From positions 1 through 64,000 of the forward strand of contig NZ_JFHC01000036.1 in the NCBI RefSeq assembly GCF_000698595.1: 64,000 nt of DNA, written 5' to 3'. The DNA comes from Caballeronia glathei. Lineage in GTDB: Bacteria > Pseudomonadota > Gammaproteobacteria > Burkholderiales > Burkholderiaceae. A program made the translations under genes and the position numbers. The notes beneath the pieces were generated by a model. That model did not search any database, was not told the origin of the DNA, and saw only the letters and a list, made by a program, of their open reading frames with translations. Shown here one piece after another: positions 1 to 7,616 of the stretch; position 1 is the first letter of the stretch, and each line of letters starts with the position of its first letter.

Positions 1-489
1 TTCGCCGGTGATCGCGGATTCGTCGACCGATGCGACGCCGTCGATCACCTCGCCGTCGGCGGGAATGGTGTCGCCGGTCTCGACCAGCACCACTTCGCCG
101 CGGCGCAGGTCCGATGCGGACGTGATGCGGATCGGCGACTTCGGATGCGGCTCGTTGAGCTTCTTCGCCATCACGTCGCGCTTGGCCTGCCGCAGCGACG
201 CGGCCTGCGCCTTCGAGCGCCCTTCCGCGAGCGCTTCGGCGAAGTTGGCGAACAGCACCGTGAACCACAGCCACAGCGCAACCGCGAGAATGAATCCCGC
301 GGGCGCCTCGGCCTGGCCCGCGAGCGCCGCGATCCACAACACCGTGGTGAGGAGGCTGCCGATATACACGCAGAACATCACCGGGTTGCGGAACTGGTTG
401 CGCGGCGTGAGCTTCCTGAAGGAATCGATGATCGCCGGGCGCACGAGCGCCGGATCGAACATCGAACGAGCTGCGGTATGTTCAGACAT
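1..489 (-). CDS. kdpB: KdpB, potassium-transporting ATPase ATP-binding subunit (5' part only)
   Basis: These are the first 163 codons of KdpB, the P-type ATPase subunit that energises the KdpFABC high-affinity K+ uptake complex in the inner membrane. The gene runs off the left edge of the window. The ATG at 489 follows kdpA by 48 bases and has a GGAAA ribosome site. Two hydrophobic helices (about residues 36-57 and 64-85) lead into the actuator domain. The last visible residues are ITGE, the start of the conserved TGES loop. The DKTGT phosphorylation motif is outside the window. By analogy with other kdp operons, kdpC and probably kdpDE should lie further left, but this cannot be seen. Confidence 0.97.
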   Translation of the reverse strand, partial: MSEHTAARSMFDPALVRPAIIDSFRKLTPRNQFRNPVMFCVYIGSLLTTVLWIAALAGQAEAPAGFILAVALWLWFTVLFANFAEALAEGRSKAQAASLRQAKRDVMAKKLNEPHPKSPIRITSASDLRRGEVVLVETGDTIPADGEVIDGVASVDESAITGE

Positions 490-537
490 GGTATTTCCGA
501 ATTCTTCTCGAATGTTTCATGGTTGTCCGCACACCGT

Positions 538-2343
538 TCAATGCGCGGCGACCATCATCAGGTGCTCGACCACCGGTCCGAGCGCGAGCGCCGGCACGTA
601 GGTCAGGGCGCCCACGAGCAGCACGGTGCCGAGCAGCAGCACGACGAAAAGCGGTCCGTGCGTCGGCAGCGTGCCGCCCGTCACGGCAAGGCGCTTCTTC
701 GCCGCGAGCGAACCCGCGATGGCGAGCACCGGCACGATCGTCGCGAAGCGGCCGAACCACATCGCGATGCCGAGCAGCGAGTTGTAGAACGGCGTGTTCA
801 CCGAGAGTCCCCCGAACGCGCTGCCGTTGTTGTTCGCGGCCGAGCTGAACGCGTAGAGGATTTCGGAGAAGCCGTGCGGACCCGGATTGGCGATGCCCGC
901 GAGGCCCGCCTCGGCAAGCACGCCGATCGACGCCCCCACGAGCACGAGCAGCGGCGTCAGCAGCACCACGATCGACACCATCTTCATTTCGTACGACTCG
1001 ATCTTCTTGCCCACGTATTCCGGCGTGCGGCCGATCATCAGGCCGGCCACGAACACCGCGAGCATCGCGAACACCAGCATCCCGTACAGGCCCGAGCCGA
1101 CGCCGCCGAAGATCACCTCGCCCAGCTGGATGAGCAGCATCGGGATGAGGCCGCCGAGCGGGGTGAGCGAGTCGTGCGCGTTGTCGACGGCGCCGCACGA
1201 AGCCGCGGTGGTCGCGACCGTGAAGATCCCCGACTGCGCGATGCCGAAGCGCGTCTCCTTGCCTTCCATGTTGCCGCCCGGCTGCAGCGCGTTCGCGCTC
1301 TGGTCCAGATGCAGCGAGGCGAACACCGGCGTGCCGGGCTGCTCGGCGCTGATTTCGCCGATGGTCGCCGCCGTGAACGCGATCGTCATCACGGCGAGCA
1401 CGGCGATGCCCTGCCGCCTGTCGCCGATCATCCTGCCGAACACGAGACAGAGCGCGGCCGGAATGATCAGGATCGAGAAGACCTGCACGAAGTTGGAGAA
1501 CGGCGTCGGGTTCTCGAACGGATGCGCCGAGTTGCCGTTGAAAAAGCCGCCGCCGTTGGTGCCGAGCATCTTGATCGCTTCCTGCGACGCGACCGGGCCC
1601 ATTGCGATCGTCTGCTTCGTGACGGGCGTGTCGACCATCACCGGATCGCCCTTCGCGTCCTTCACCGGATTGCCCGATGCATCGACCTTCGGCGCCGAGT
1701 ACGTCGTCGCCTGCAGCGTCGGCACGTCCTGGTACGCTTCGAAGTTCTGGATCACGCCCTGGCTCATGAAGACGCCCGCGACCACGATCGACATCGGAAT
1801 GAGCACGTACATCGTCACGCGCGTGATGTCGACCCAGAAGTTGCCGATCGTCTTTGCGCTGTGACGCGCGAAGCCGCGCACGAGCGCGATCACGACGACG
1901 ATGCCCGTCGCCGCCGACAGGAAGTTCTGCACCGTCAGGCCGAGCATCTGCGTGAGATAGCTCATCGTCTGCTCGCCCGAATAGTTCTGCCAGTTCGTGT
2001 TCGAGACGAAGCTCACGGCGGTGTTGAACGCGGAGTCGGGCGTGAGCGCGCCGAACTGCTGCGGATTGCCGGGCAGCCATTGCTGGATGCGCAGCATCAC
2101 GTACAGGAACGCGAGGCCGAAAACGTTGAATGCGACCACTGCGATCGCATAGCCTTTCCAGCTCATCTCCTTCGCGGGATCGACACCCGCGAGCCGGTAC
2201 AGCACACGCTCGACAGGGCCGAAGATACGCACGACGCGCGACGAGCCGTCCATCACGCGCGTGATGAAACCGGCGACGGGCACCGCCGCGGCCAGCAGCA
2301 CGACGAGAAACACCGCCGTCTGCAAGGTGGTGTTCGCATTCAT
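538..2343 (-). CDS. kdpA: KdpA, potassium-transporting ATPase potassium-binding subunit
   Basis: KdpA is the K+ selective membrane subunit of the Kdp pump. The 601-residue product has the usual family length and about ten hydrophobic segments. It carries the conserved SFVSNTNWQNY filter region near residue 120 and GTNGGGFFNGNSAHPFEN near residue 260; these pore loops bind K+. The reading frame stays open further upstream, but the ATG at 2343 is the right start. It overlaps the kdpF stop by 4 bases (ATGA), the arrangement expected for translational coupling, and it gives the family N-terminus MNANTTLQ. The operon runs small ORF, kdpF, kdpA, kdpB. Expression is normally induced by K+ limitation through KdpDE. 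Confidence 0.98.
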   Translation of the reverse strand: MNANTTLQTAVFLVVLLAAAVPVAGFITRVMDGSSRVVRIFGPVERVLYRLAGVDPAKEMSWKGYAIAVVAFNVFGLAFLYVMLRIQQWLPGNPQQFGALTPDSAFNTAVSFVSNTNWQNYSGEQTMSYLTQMLGLTVQNFLSAATGIVVVIALVRGFARHSAKTIGNFWVDITRVTMYVLIPMSIVVAGVFMSQGVIQNFEAYQDVPTLQATTYSAPKVDASGNPVKDAKGDPVMVDTPVTKQTIAMGPVASQEAIKMLGTNGGGFFNGNSAHPFENPTPFSNFVQVFSILIIPAALCLVFGRMIGDRRQGIAVLAVMTIAFTAATIGEISAEQPGTPVFASLHLDQSANALQPGGNMEGKETRFGIAQSGIFTVATTAASCGAVDNAHDSLTPLGGLIPMLLIQLGEVIFGGVGSGLYGMLVFAMLAVFVAGLMIGRTPEYVGKKIESYEMKMVSIVVLLTPLLVLVGASIGVLAEAGLAGIANPGPHGFSEILYAFSSAANNNGSAFGGLSVNTPFYNSLLGIAMWFGRFATIVPVLAIAGSLAAKKRLAVTGGTLPTHGPLFVVLLLGTVLLVGALTYVPALALGPVVEHLMMVAAH

Positions 2344-2432
2344 GCGATGTCCTCCGCGCGCAGCAACGCATAAACCAGATACCCGAAAAGCAGCACGGTC
2401 GCGGCACCCGATAACCACAGCATCCAGGTCAT
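2340..2432 (-). CDS. kdpF: KdpF, small stabilising subunit of the Kdp complex
   Basis: A 30-residue single-pass membrane peptide (MTWMLWLSGAATVLLFGYLV at its start) in front of kdpA. Its size, its one hydrophobic helix and the C-terminal YALLRAEDIA match KdpF, which stabilises the KdpABC complex in the membrane. Its start overlaps the stop of the upstream small ORF by 4 bases and its own stop overlaps the kdpA start by 4 bases, so the three genes are tightly coupled. It is easily missed because of its size. Confidence 0.93.
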   Translation of the reverse strand: MTWMLWLSGAATVLLFGYLVYALLRAEDIA

Positions 2433-2617
2433 GAGCGATCCCCTTGCATCGTCTTCACACTCGCGGCGCTCCCCGCTGGCTGAGCCGCCATCCCTTGCGG
2501 AACCTGAACGCCGTGACTCGACACCTGCTTGATACGCGCAAGGCGGTCGCATCCGGCGATCAGCGCAAAGGTCAGCACGGCAAAGATCGCCAGTCCGCCG
2601 ACATACAGCACGTCCAT
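2429..2617 (-). CDS. Small Kdp-linked membrane protein of unknown function
   Basis: A 62-residue protein at the head of the kdp operon. It begins with a hydrophobic segment (residues 4-22) ending in AGCDRL, then has a hydrophilic tail of about 38 residues. From memory, short ORFs with a hydrophobic start and a C(D/E)RL motif often precede kdpF in proteobacteria, but I know of no assigned function. The IAGC stretch could be read as a lipobox, but the N-terminus lacks basic residues, so a simple membrane anchor is more likely. A GAGGA site precedes the ATG. The start lies at the end of a run of eight A residues, and a second out-of-frame ATG sits 10 bases upstream at 2627. The stop overlaps the kdpF start by 4 bases. 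Confidence 0.75.
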   Translation of the reverse strand: MDVLYVGGLAIFAVLTFALIAGCDRLARIKQVSSHGVQVPQGMAAQPAGSAASVKTMQGDRS

Positions 2618-2703
2618 TTTTTTTCATCCTCATTGATTGCACTTCGGATAGGTGCAACGATAGGCGGCTTGGCGTAAAGGGCAGGTCAAAGGTGGACGGC
2701 CGG

Positions 2704-2712
2704 GTATAAAAA
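2704..2712 (-). promoter_or_regulatory. Possible KdpE-like site upstream of the kdp operon
   Basis: On the minus strand this reads TTTTTATAC, about 90 bases before the first gene of the kdp operon. It resembles the T-rich TTTATAC part of the KdpE site I recall from the E. coli kdp promoter. No convincing -35/-10 pair could be fixed around it, so this is only a candidate. Confidence 0.25.
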
Positions 2713-2771
2713 TCGCGTAAACACGGCGACAGGCGACGACGGGCGGCAGCCTCCCGAAGCCGCGGCCTGTA

Positions 2772-2810
2772 AACGCAAAGAGGCGGCGCGATGCGCCGCC
2801 TCTTTGCGTT
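2772..2810 (-). terminator. Hairpin terminator after the quinone oxidoreductase gene
   Basis: A perfect 18-base-pair inverted repeat (arms 2772-2789 and 2793-2810) with a 3-base loop lies 17 bases past the stop of the leftward oxidoreductase gene. The T run after the stem is short, so it may work as a stable hairpin more than as a textbook rho-independent terminator. It separates this gene from the kdp operon, which is transcribed the same way. Confidence 0.75.
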
Positions 2811-2826
2811 CAGCGGGGTCAGACTA

Positions 2827-3801
2827 TTACGGCAGCAGGATGGTCGAGCCCGTCGTGCGGCGCCCTTCCAGATCGGCGTGTGCGAGCGCGGCATCGGCAA
2901 GCGCATAGCGCTGCCGCACGTTCGTCTTCACCTTGCCCGATGCGATCACCTCGAACAGCTCGGCGGCCATCGCGTCCAGATCGGAGCGTTTCGCGATATA
3001 GCTGAAAAGCGTCGGCCGGGTGAAATAGAGCGACCCGCGTCCGGCAAGCTCGGACGAATCGAGCGGCGGCAGCGGCCCCGACGAGTTGCCGAAGCTCACG
3101 AAAAGCCCGAGCGGCGAAAGGCAATCGAGCGACGCGGTATATGTGTCCTTGCCGATCGAATCGTAGACGACCGGCACGCCCGCGCCGTTCGTGATCTCGC
3201 GCACGCGCTTGGTGAAGTTCTCGCGCGTATAGATGATCGGATAGTCGCAGCCGTGCGCCTTCGCGAGCTCCGCCTTCTCGTCCGAGCCTACCGTGCCGAT
3301 CACCGTCGCGCCGAGCGCCTTCGCCCACTGGCACGCGAGCATGCCGACCCCGCCCGCCGCGGCGTGGATGAGCACCGTGTCGCCCGCCTTCACGCGATAG
3401 GTCCGGCGCAGCAGGTATTGCGCGGTCAGCCCCTGCAGCATGATCGACGCCGCGTCCTCATAGCCGATCGGACCGGGAAGCGCGACGACGTAATCCGCCG
3501 ACATCACGCGCTCCTGCGCGTACGCGCCCGGCGGCCGTGACGCGTACGCCACGCGGTCGCCCGGCTTGAACTGCGTGACGCCCTCGCCGACCGCCGTCAC
3601 CTCGCCTGCCGCCTCCATGCCGAGGCCGCCGGGCAGCGGCATCGGATAGAGGCCGTTGCGAAAGTACACGTCGATGAAGTTCAGCCCCACCGCATGGTGC
3701 TTCACGCGAATCTCGCCGCGGCCCGGCTCGCCGGGCTCCACGTCGACCCATTTCATCACTTCCGGGCCGCCTGTCTTGTCGAATCGAATCGCCTTGGTCA
3801 T
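2827..3801 (-). CDS. Quinone oxidoreductase, zinc-independent MDR family (QorA-like)
   Basis: A 324-residue medium-chain dehydrogenase/reductase that should reduce quinones or reactive enones with NADPH in the cytosol. The N-terminal GroES-like domain carries the family pattern around residues 38-66 (GLNFIDVYFRNGLY, then GGLGMEAAGEV). The Rossmann domain has the cofactor loop AAAGGVG at residues 147-153. The cysteine ligands of zinc alcohol dehydrogenases are missing, which fits the quinone reductase branch. It is the last of three leftward genes, 98 bases after the methylglyoxal synthase gene, and ends at a strong hairpin. The substrate is not determined by sequence; crotonyl-CoA reductase-like or zeta-crystallin-like activity is possible. 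Confidence 0.88.
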   Translation of the reverse strand: MTKAIRFDKTGGPEVMKWVDVEPGEPGRGEIRVKHHAVGLNFIDVYFRNGLYPMPLPGGLGMEAAGEVTAVGEGVTQFKPGDRVAYASRPPGAYAQERVMSADYVVALPGPIGYEDAASIMLQGLTAQYLLRRTYRVKAGDTVLIHAAAGGVGMLACQWAKALGATVIGTVGSDEKAELAKAHGCDYPIIYTRENFTKRVREITNGAGVPVVYDSIGKDTYTASLDCLSPLGLFVSFGNSSGPLPPLDSSELAGRGSLYFTRPTLFSYIAKRSDLDAMAAELFEVIASGKVKTNVRQRYALADAALAHADLEGRRTTGSTILLP

Positions 3802-3816
3802 GCTCGTCTGCTCCTT

Positions 3817-3855
3817 CGTTTGTTCCGCTCGTTTGTTCCGCTAGTCTGTTCTGCC
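3817..3855. repeat. 13-bp tandem repeat in the leader of the quinone oxidoreductase gene
   Basis: Three consecutive 13-base units: two exact copies of cgtttgttccgct (3817-3829 and 3830-3842) and one diverged copy (3843-3855). They lie in the 98-base gap just upstream of the oxidoreductase start. On the mRNA this reads as an AAC-rich leader. I see no binding site that explains it. Confidence 0.7.
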
Positions 3856-3899
3856 CGCTTCCTGCGCGCGGTCGCGGGCGCGCTGGTCCGGCGCGGCGT

Positions 3900-4295
3900 T
3901 CACGCCGCCGCCGCGCGCGCGAGGCGCAGCCGAAGCTCGTCGAGAATCATCCGCGCCGTCGCGATATTGGTCGCGCACGGGACGTTGTGCACGTCGCAGG
4001 CCCGCACGAGCGCGTTGATGTCCGGCTCGTGCGGCTGCGGCGTCATCGGGTCGCGCAGGAAGATCACGACGTCCACGCGCCCCTCCGCCAGCTCCGCGCC
4101 GATCTGCAGGTCGCCGCCGTGCGGGCCCGAGAGCTTCCTCTCGACATCGAGCCCGTGTGCCGACGCGATGCGCGAGCCCGTCGTGCCCGTCGCGAGCAAC
4201 TCGCACTGCGCGAGCGTATCGACGTACTCGCCCGCGAGCGCGACGATGTCGTCCTTTTTCATGTCATGCGCGATCAGTGCGACGCGTGTGCTCAT
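3900..4295 (-). CDS. mgsA: Methylglyoxal synthase
   Basis: MgsA converts dihydroxyacetone phosphate to methylglyoxal plus phosphate, an overflow route that relieves sugar-phosphate build-up. The 131-residue product has the family landmarks in order: HDMKK at 10-14, the phosphate loop GTTGS at 37-41, [12 protein letters not shown] at 56-67 with the catalytic Asp in GGD, FLRDPM near 79-84, and HEPD at 89-92 with the conserved His and Asp. The length is slightly below the E. coli enzyme. It lies between two oxidoreductase genes on the same strand, which could deal with reactive aldehydes; that link is an inference. Confidence 0.96.
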   Translation of the reverse strand: MSTRVALIAHDMKKDDIVALAGEYVDTLAQCELLATGTTGSRIASAHGLDVERKLSGPHGGDLQIGAELAEGRVDVVIFLRDPMTPQPHEPDINALVRACDVHNVPCATNIATARMILDELRLRLARAAAA

Positions 4296-4342
4296 GAGAT
4301 GTGGCTCCTGTCGTTGTCGTTATGCGTGTTCAAGTGTGGGGC

Positions 4343-5122
4343 TCAGAAGGTTCCCGGATAAGCGCCGCCGTCGATGAGCCAGTTCTGCCCGGTGATGTAG
4401 CCCGCATGCACGCTGCACAGGAACGCGCAGGCGCGGCCGAACTCGTCCGGCGTGCCGAAGCGCCCCGCGGGCAGGCTCTTCGCGCGCTGCGCACGCGCTT
4501 CCGCAAGCGGGATGTTCTGCGCCTTCGCCTGCGCCTCGATCGTCACCGCGATGCGGTCCGTGTCGAAGGTGCCCGGCAGCAGGTTGTTGATCGTGACGCC
4601 CGTTGCCGCGACCCTGCGCGCCACGCCCGCGACGAATCCCGTCAAGCCCGAGCGCGCGCCGTTCGAAAGACCGAGCACGTCGATCGGCGCCTTCACCGAC
4701 GAACTCGTGATGTTCACGATGCGCCCGAAGCCGCGCCCGATCATGCCGTCGATGGTGTGGCGGATCAGTTCGATCGGCGTGAGCATGTTGGCGTCGAGCG
4801 CCTTCACCCAGTCGTCGCGGGTGAATTCGCGGAAGTCGCCCGGCGGCGGGCCGCCCGCGTTGTTCACGAGAATGTCCGGCGCAGGGCAGGCGGCGAGCGC
4901 TGCGGCATGGCCCTCGGCCGTGGCGATGTCACAGGCCACGGCCTTCACGTCGACGCCGTACTTCGCGCGGATGTCGGCGGCGGCCGCCTCGAGCGTCTCC
5001 TGCGTGCGCGCGACGATCACGAGATTGACGCCCTCGGCGGCGAGCGCTTCGGCGCAGCCGCGCCCGAGTCCCTTGCTGGCGGCGCAGACGAGAGCCGTGC
5101 GCCCCGCGATTCCCATATCCAT
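4343..5122 (-). CDS. Short-chain dehydrogenase/reductase-like protein with an altered active site
   Basis: A 259-residue Rossmann-fold protein of the SDR superfamily, close to the 3-oxoacyl-ACP reductase-like branch. It has a variant cofactor loop AASKGLGRG at 14-22 (the usual first residues TG are replaced), NNAG at 87-90 and the Ser-rich strand ITSSS near 138-142. Where classical SDRs have Tyr-x-x-x-Lys, this protein reads SNGAR at 153-157, so Ser replaces Tyr and Arg replaces Lys. An SDR subgroup with imperfect motifs is known, so this is probably a family trait and not a mutation. Catalysis by the standard SDR mechanism is unlikely. It is first in a leftward three-gene set, 47 bases before mgsA. 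Confidence 0.88.
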   Translation of the reverse strand: MDMGIAGRTALVCAASKGLGRGCAEALAAEGVNLVIVARTQETLEAAAADIRAKYGVDVKAVACDIATAEGHAAALAACPAPDILVNNAGGPPPGDFREFTRDDWVKALDANMLTPIELIRHTIDGMIGRGFGRIVNITSSSVKAPIDVLGLSNGARSGLTGFVAGVARRVAATGVTINNLLPGTFDTDRIAVTIEAQAKAQNIPLAEARAQRAKSLPAGRFGTPDEFGRACAFLCSVHAGYITGQNWLIDGGAYPGTF

Positions 5123-5428
5123 CGTTGCTCCTTACAGTTGCGTGCAGGGGTTGTGTACCGGATTGCATGTCGATACGTGCGGTCACCGACACCTTCCGCG
5201 CAATTCTAGAAGAATCGGGGCGCGGACGTTGGAGGCGCCGAACCGGGCAGCGATCGAATCCCGGTCATTGCAGAAGACATTTCGGTAAACTGGCGGCGTT
5301 GCACAGCCCGGCGCGCGAGGCCGCCCGTGTTCCCGCGTCACGCAAGCAGAACAGCGACGCGACGCGAGCGCCGCCCCGCCGGCCGGCGGCCGAATCACCC
5401 TCAAAGCCTGGCGCCCCGGGCGACTCCC
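5123..5428. other. Divergent intergenic region between the SDR-like gene and upp
   Basis: These 306 bases separate the leftward SDR-like gene from rightward upp and should hold promoters for both. I found no -35/-10 pair with acceptable spacing and no hairpin or small gene I would defend. Confidence 0.5.
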
Positions 5429-6082
5429 ATGAAACAGGACAGCCGTTTTCCGAATCTCTTCATCCTCAACCACCCGCTGATCCAGCACAAGCTGACCCAT
5501 ATGCGGGACAAGGACACCTCCACGCGCACTTTCCGCGAACTCCTGCGCGAGATCACGCTGCTCATGGGTTATGAAATCACCCGCAACCTGCCGCTCACGA
5601 CCAAGCGCGTCGAGACGCCGCTCGTCGAAATCGACGCGCCGGTGATCGCCGGCAAGAAACTCGCCATCGTGCCGGTGCTGCGGGCGGGCATCGGGATGTC
5701 GGACGGGCTGCTCGACCTCGTTCCGTCGGCGCGGGTGGGCCATATCGGCGTGTATCGCGCAGAGGACCACCGGCCGGTGGAATATCTCGTGCGCCTGCCG
5801 CCGGACCTGGAGGAGCGCGTCTTCATCCTGTGCGATCCGATGGTCGCGACGGGCTATTCGGCGGTGCACGCCGTCGACGTGATGAAGCGGCGCAACGTGC
5901 ATGGCGAGAACATCATCTTCGTCGCGCTCGTCGCGGCACCCGAAGGCGTGAAGGTGTTCGCCGACGCCCATCCGGACGTGAAGCTGTACGTGGCGTCGCT
6001 CGATTCGCATCTGAACGAGCATGCTTATATCGTGCCGGGCCTGGGCGACGCGGGCGATCGCCTGTTCGGCACGAAGAACTGA
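5429..6082 (+). CDS. upp: Uracil phosphoribosyltransferase
   Basis: Upp salvages uracil by making UMP from uracil and PRPP in the cytosol. The 217-residue product has the full family length. Key stretches are [12 protein letters not shown] near 84-95, the PRPP loop [10 protein letters not shown] at 136-145, and the C-terminal uracil-binding [14 protein letters not shown]. The ATG at 5429 gives the family N-terminus MKQDSRFPN; the frame is open further upstream but that part does not resemble the family. The gene stands alone; no uraA permease is next to it here. Confidence 0.97.
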   Translation: MKQDSRFPNLFILNHPLIQHKLTHMRDKDTSTRTFRELLREITLLMGYEITRNLPLTTKRVETPLVEIDAPVIAGKKLAIVPVLRAGIGMSDGLLDLVPSARVGHIGVYRAEDHRPVEYLVRLPPDLEERVFILCDPMVATGYSAVHAVDVMKRRNVHGENIIFVALVAAPEGVKVFADAHPDVKLYVASLDSHLNEHAYIVPGLGDAGDRLFGTKN

Positions 6083-6583
6083 CGCAGGCAGGGGCGCCCG
6101 TGCGGGCCCGGGCTTTGCCCCGCTCGCTGTAAGCAGATCGCAAAGCGGCGGCGAGGCGAGGCGCGCGTTGTCTGCGGCGGTCGGGGAACGGGCATACAAC
6201 GAAAAAACAACGACCAGCGCCCGCCGTTGCGAACCCGCCGCGAACCGGCGTGGCCGCACACGACGGCCTGCGCGCTCGCCCGGCGCACCACCGCGCCACC
6301 TTTTGACGCGTGCCGCCATGATAAAATTTGAGTCTGCTCATTCGAGCGGCACATCCACTTGCGAAATCCTCGCGTATTTCGACGCTGCCGAGGCTACCGA
6401 GGTTTCGGACGCCTGCCGCGGGGCCATCGGGCCGCCGGCGCTCCGGCGCCGCTTTCGCGGCCCGGCGGACGCCACCCGGCTCGCGCGCGCCGGCATTCGC
6501 GCAGCACGCAAGTTCGCCGCCCGCGGGGCGGACACACTGACACATAGGCGCGCGACCCTTGTCGCGGGCGACGGAGAAAGGTA
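6083..6583. other. GC-rich gap between upp and yebC, no gene supported
   Basis: A 501-base gap with no convincing gene. A TTGACG (6303-6308) and a TAAAAT (6322-6327) stand out in the GC-rich context, but the 13-base spacing is too short for a normal sigma70 promoter. An 88-codon frame from 6318 ends over the yebC start but has no ribosome site and a composition like noncoding shadow frames. Confidence 0.45.
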
Positions 6584-7312
6584 ATGGCGGGTCATTCGAA
6601 ATGGGCCAACATCAAGCATAAGAAAGCAGCGGCCGATGCGAAGCGCGGCAAGGTCTGGACGCGCCTCATCAAGGAAATCCAGGTCGCGGCCCGCATGGGC
6701 GGAGGCGACGCCGACACGAATCCGCGCCTGCGGCTCGCCGTCGACAAGGCGTACGACGCCAACATGCCGAAGGACAACATCAGCCGCGCGATCCAGCGCG
6801 GCACGGGTGGCGTGGACGGCGCGAACTACGAGGAAATCCGCTACGAGGGCTACGGCATCGGCGGCGCTGCGATCATCGTCGACACGATGACGGACAACCG
6901 CACTCGCACCGTCGCGGAAGTGCGCCACGCGTTCTCGAAGTTCGGCGGCAACATGGGCACGGACGGCTCGGTGTCGTTCATGTTCGATCACGTCGGGCAG
7001 TTCCTGTTCGCGCCCGGTACGCCGGAAGACAAGCTGATGGAAGCCGCACTCGAGGCGGGCGCGGAAGACGTCGTGACGAACGACGACGGCAGCGTCGAGG
7101 TGATCTGCGCGGCGAACGACTTCCAGAAGGTGAAGGACGCGCTGGAAGCCGCAGGCTTCAAGGCGGAGCTCGCCGAGGTGACGATGAAGCCGCAGACGGA
7201 AGTGGAATTCAGCGGCGACGACGCAGTGAAGATGCAGAAACTGCTCGACGCGCTGGAAAATCTCGACGACGTGCAGGAAGTCTATACGAACGCGGCGATC
7301 AACGACGCGTGA
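6584..7312 (+). CDS. yebC: YebC/PmpR family protein (TACO1 homologue)
   Basis: A 242-residue member of the YebC/TACO1 family, starting with the signature [14 protein letters not shown] and continuing with the conserved [11 protein letters not shown] and NMPKDNI stretches around residues 44-68. Members act as DNA-binding regulators in some bacteria, and more recent work links them to translation of proline-rich stretches. Which role applies here cannot be told from sequence. The ATG is preceded by GGAGAAAGG, a strong ribosome site. It heads a rightward run of housekeeping genes. Confidence 0.95.
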   Translation: MAGHSKWANIKHKKAAADAKRGKVWTRLIKEIQVAARMGGGDADTNPRLRLAVDKAYDANMPKDNISRAIQRGTGGVDGANYEEIRYEGYGIGGAAIIVDTMTDNRTRTVAEVRHAFSKFGGNMGTDGSVSFMFDHVGQFLFAPGTPEDKLMEAALEAGAEDVVTNDDGSVEVICAANDFQKVKDALEAAGFKAELAEVTMKPQTEVEFSGDDAVKMQKLLDALENLDDVQEVYTNAAINDA

Positions 7313-7616
7313 GGCTCATCAGGCGCGGCACGGCGCGTTGGAGGCCGGACATCACGTCGGCCCGGCGCGCGAATGGTACGGGATTCGCTTGCAGCATTGA
7401 CCATTGACCGCCCCCGGGCTGCGTCGTATGAATGACTTCCGGAAGGTGCGTGACGCCGCAGACGCACCGCGCGGCGCACCTTCCAATTTGTCTGTACCAC
7501 GTGTCTGTACAGCGGTCTCGGCACCGCCCGCAGCGCACCAGCGCCGCAAGAACTTCGCGGCAGGCATGCACCCGCTGCCCGCTGCCACTGTTTCTTTAAA
7601 GTATTCGGGGATTCAA
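7313..7616. other. Gap between yebC and purD with a perfect 10-bp hairpin
   Basis: This 304-base gap holds an exact inverted repeat: ggaaggtgcg at 7441-7450 and its complement at 7475-7484, enclosing 24 bases. A direct repeat tgtctgtac follows. No T run follows the hairpin, so it is not a typical terminator; it could be part of a purD leader RNA or chance in GC-rich sequence. No gene is supported. Confidence 0.45.

Noticed and set aside
145-2373. Open frame of 742 codons opposite kdpB and kdpA
   Set aside because: Arg/His-rich shadow frame; the kdp genes on the minus strand have full family motifs.
6303-6327. TTGACG and TAAAAT as a sigma70 promoter for yebC
   Set aside because: The spacing is 13 bases, too short for a usual promoter. 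Could be chance.
6318-6584. 88-codon frame in the upp-yebC gap
   Set aside because: No ribosome site, Ala/Arg composition like noncoding frames, and it ends over the yebC start.
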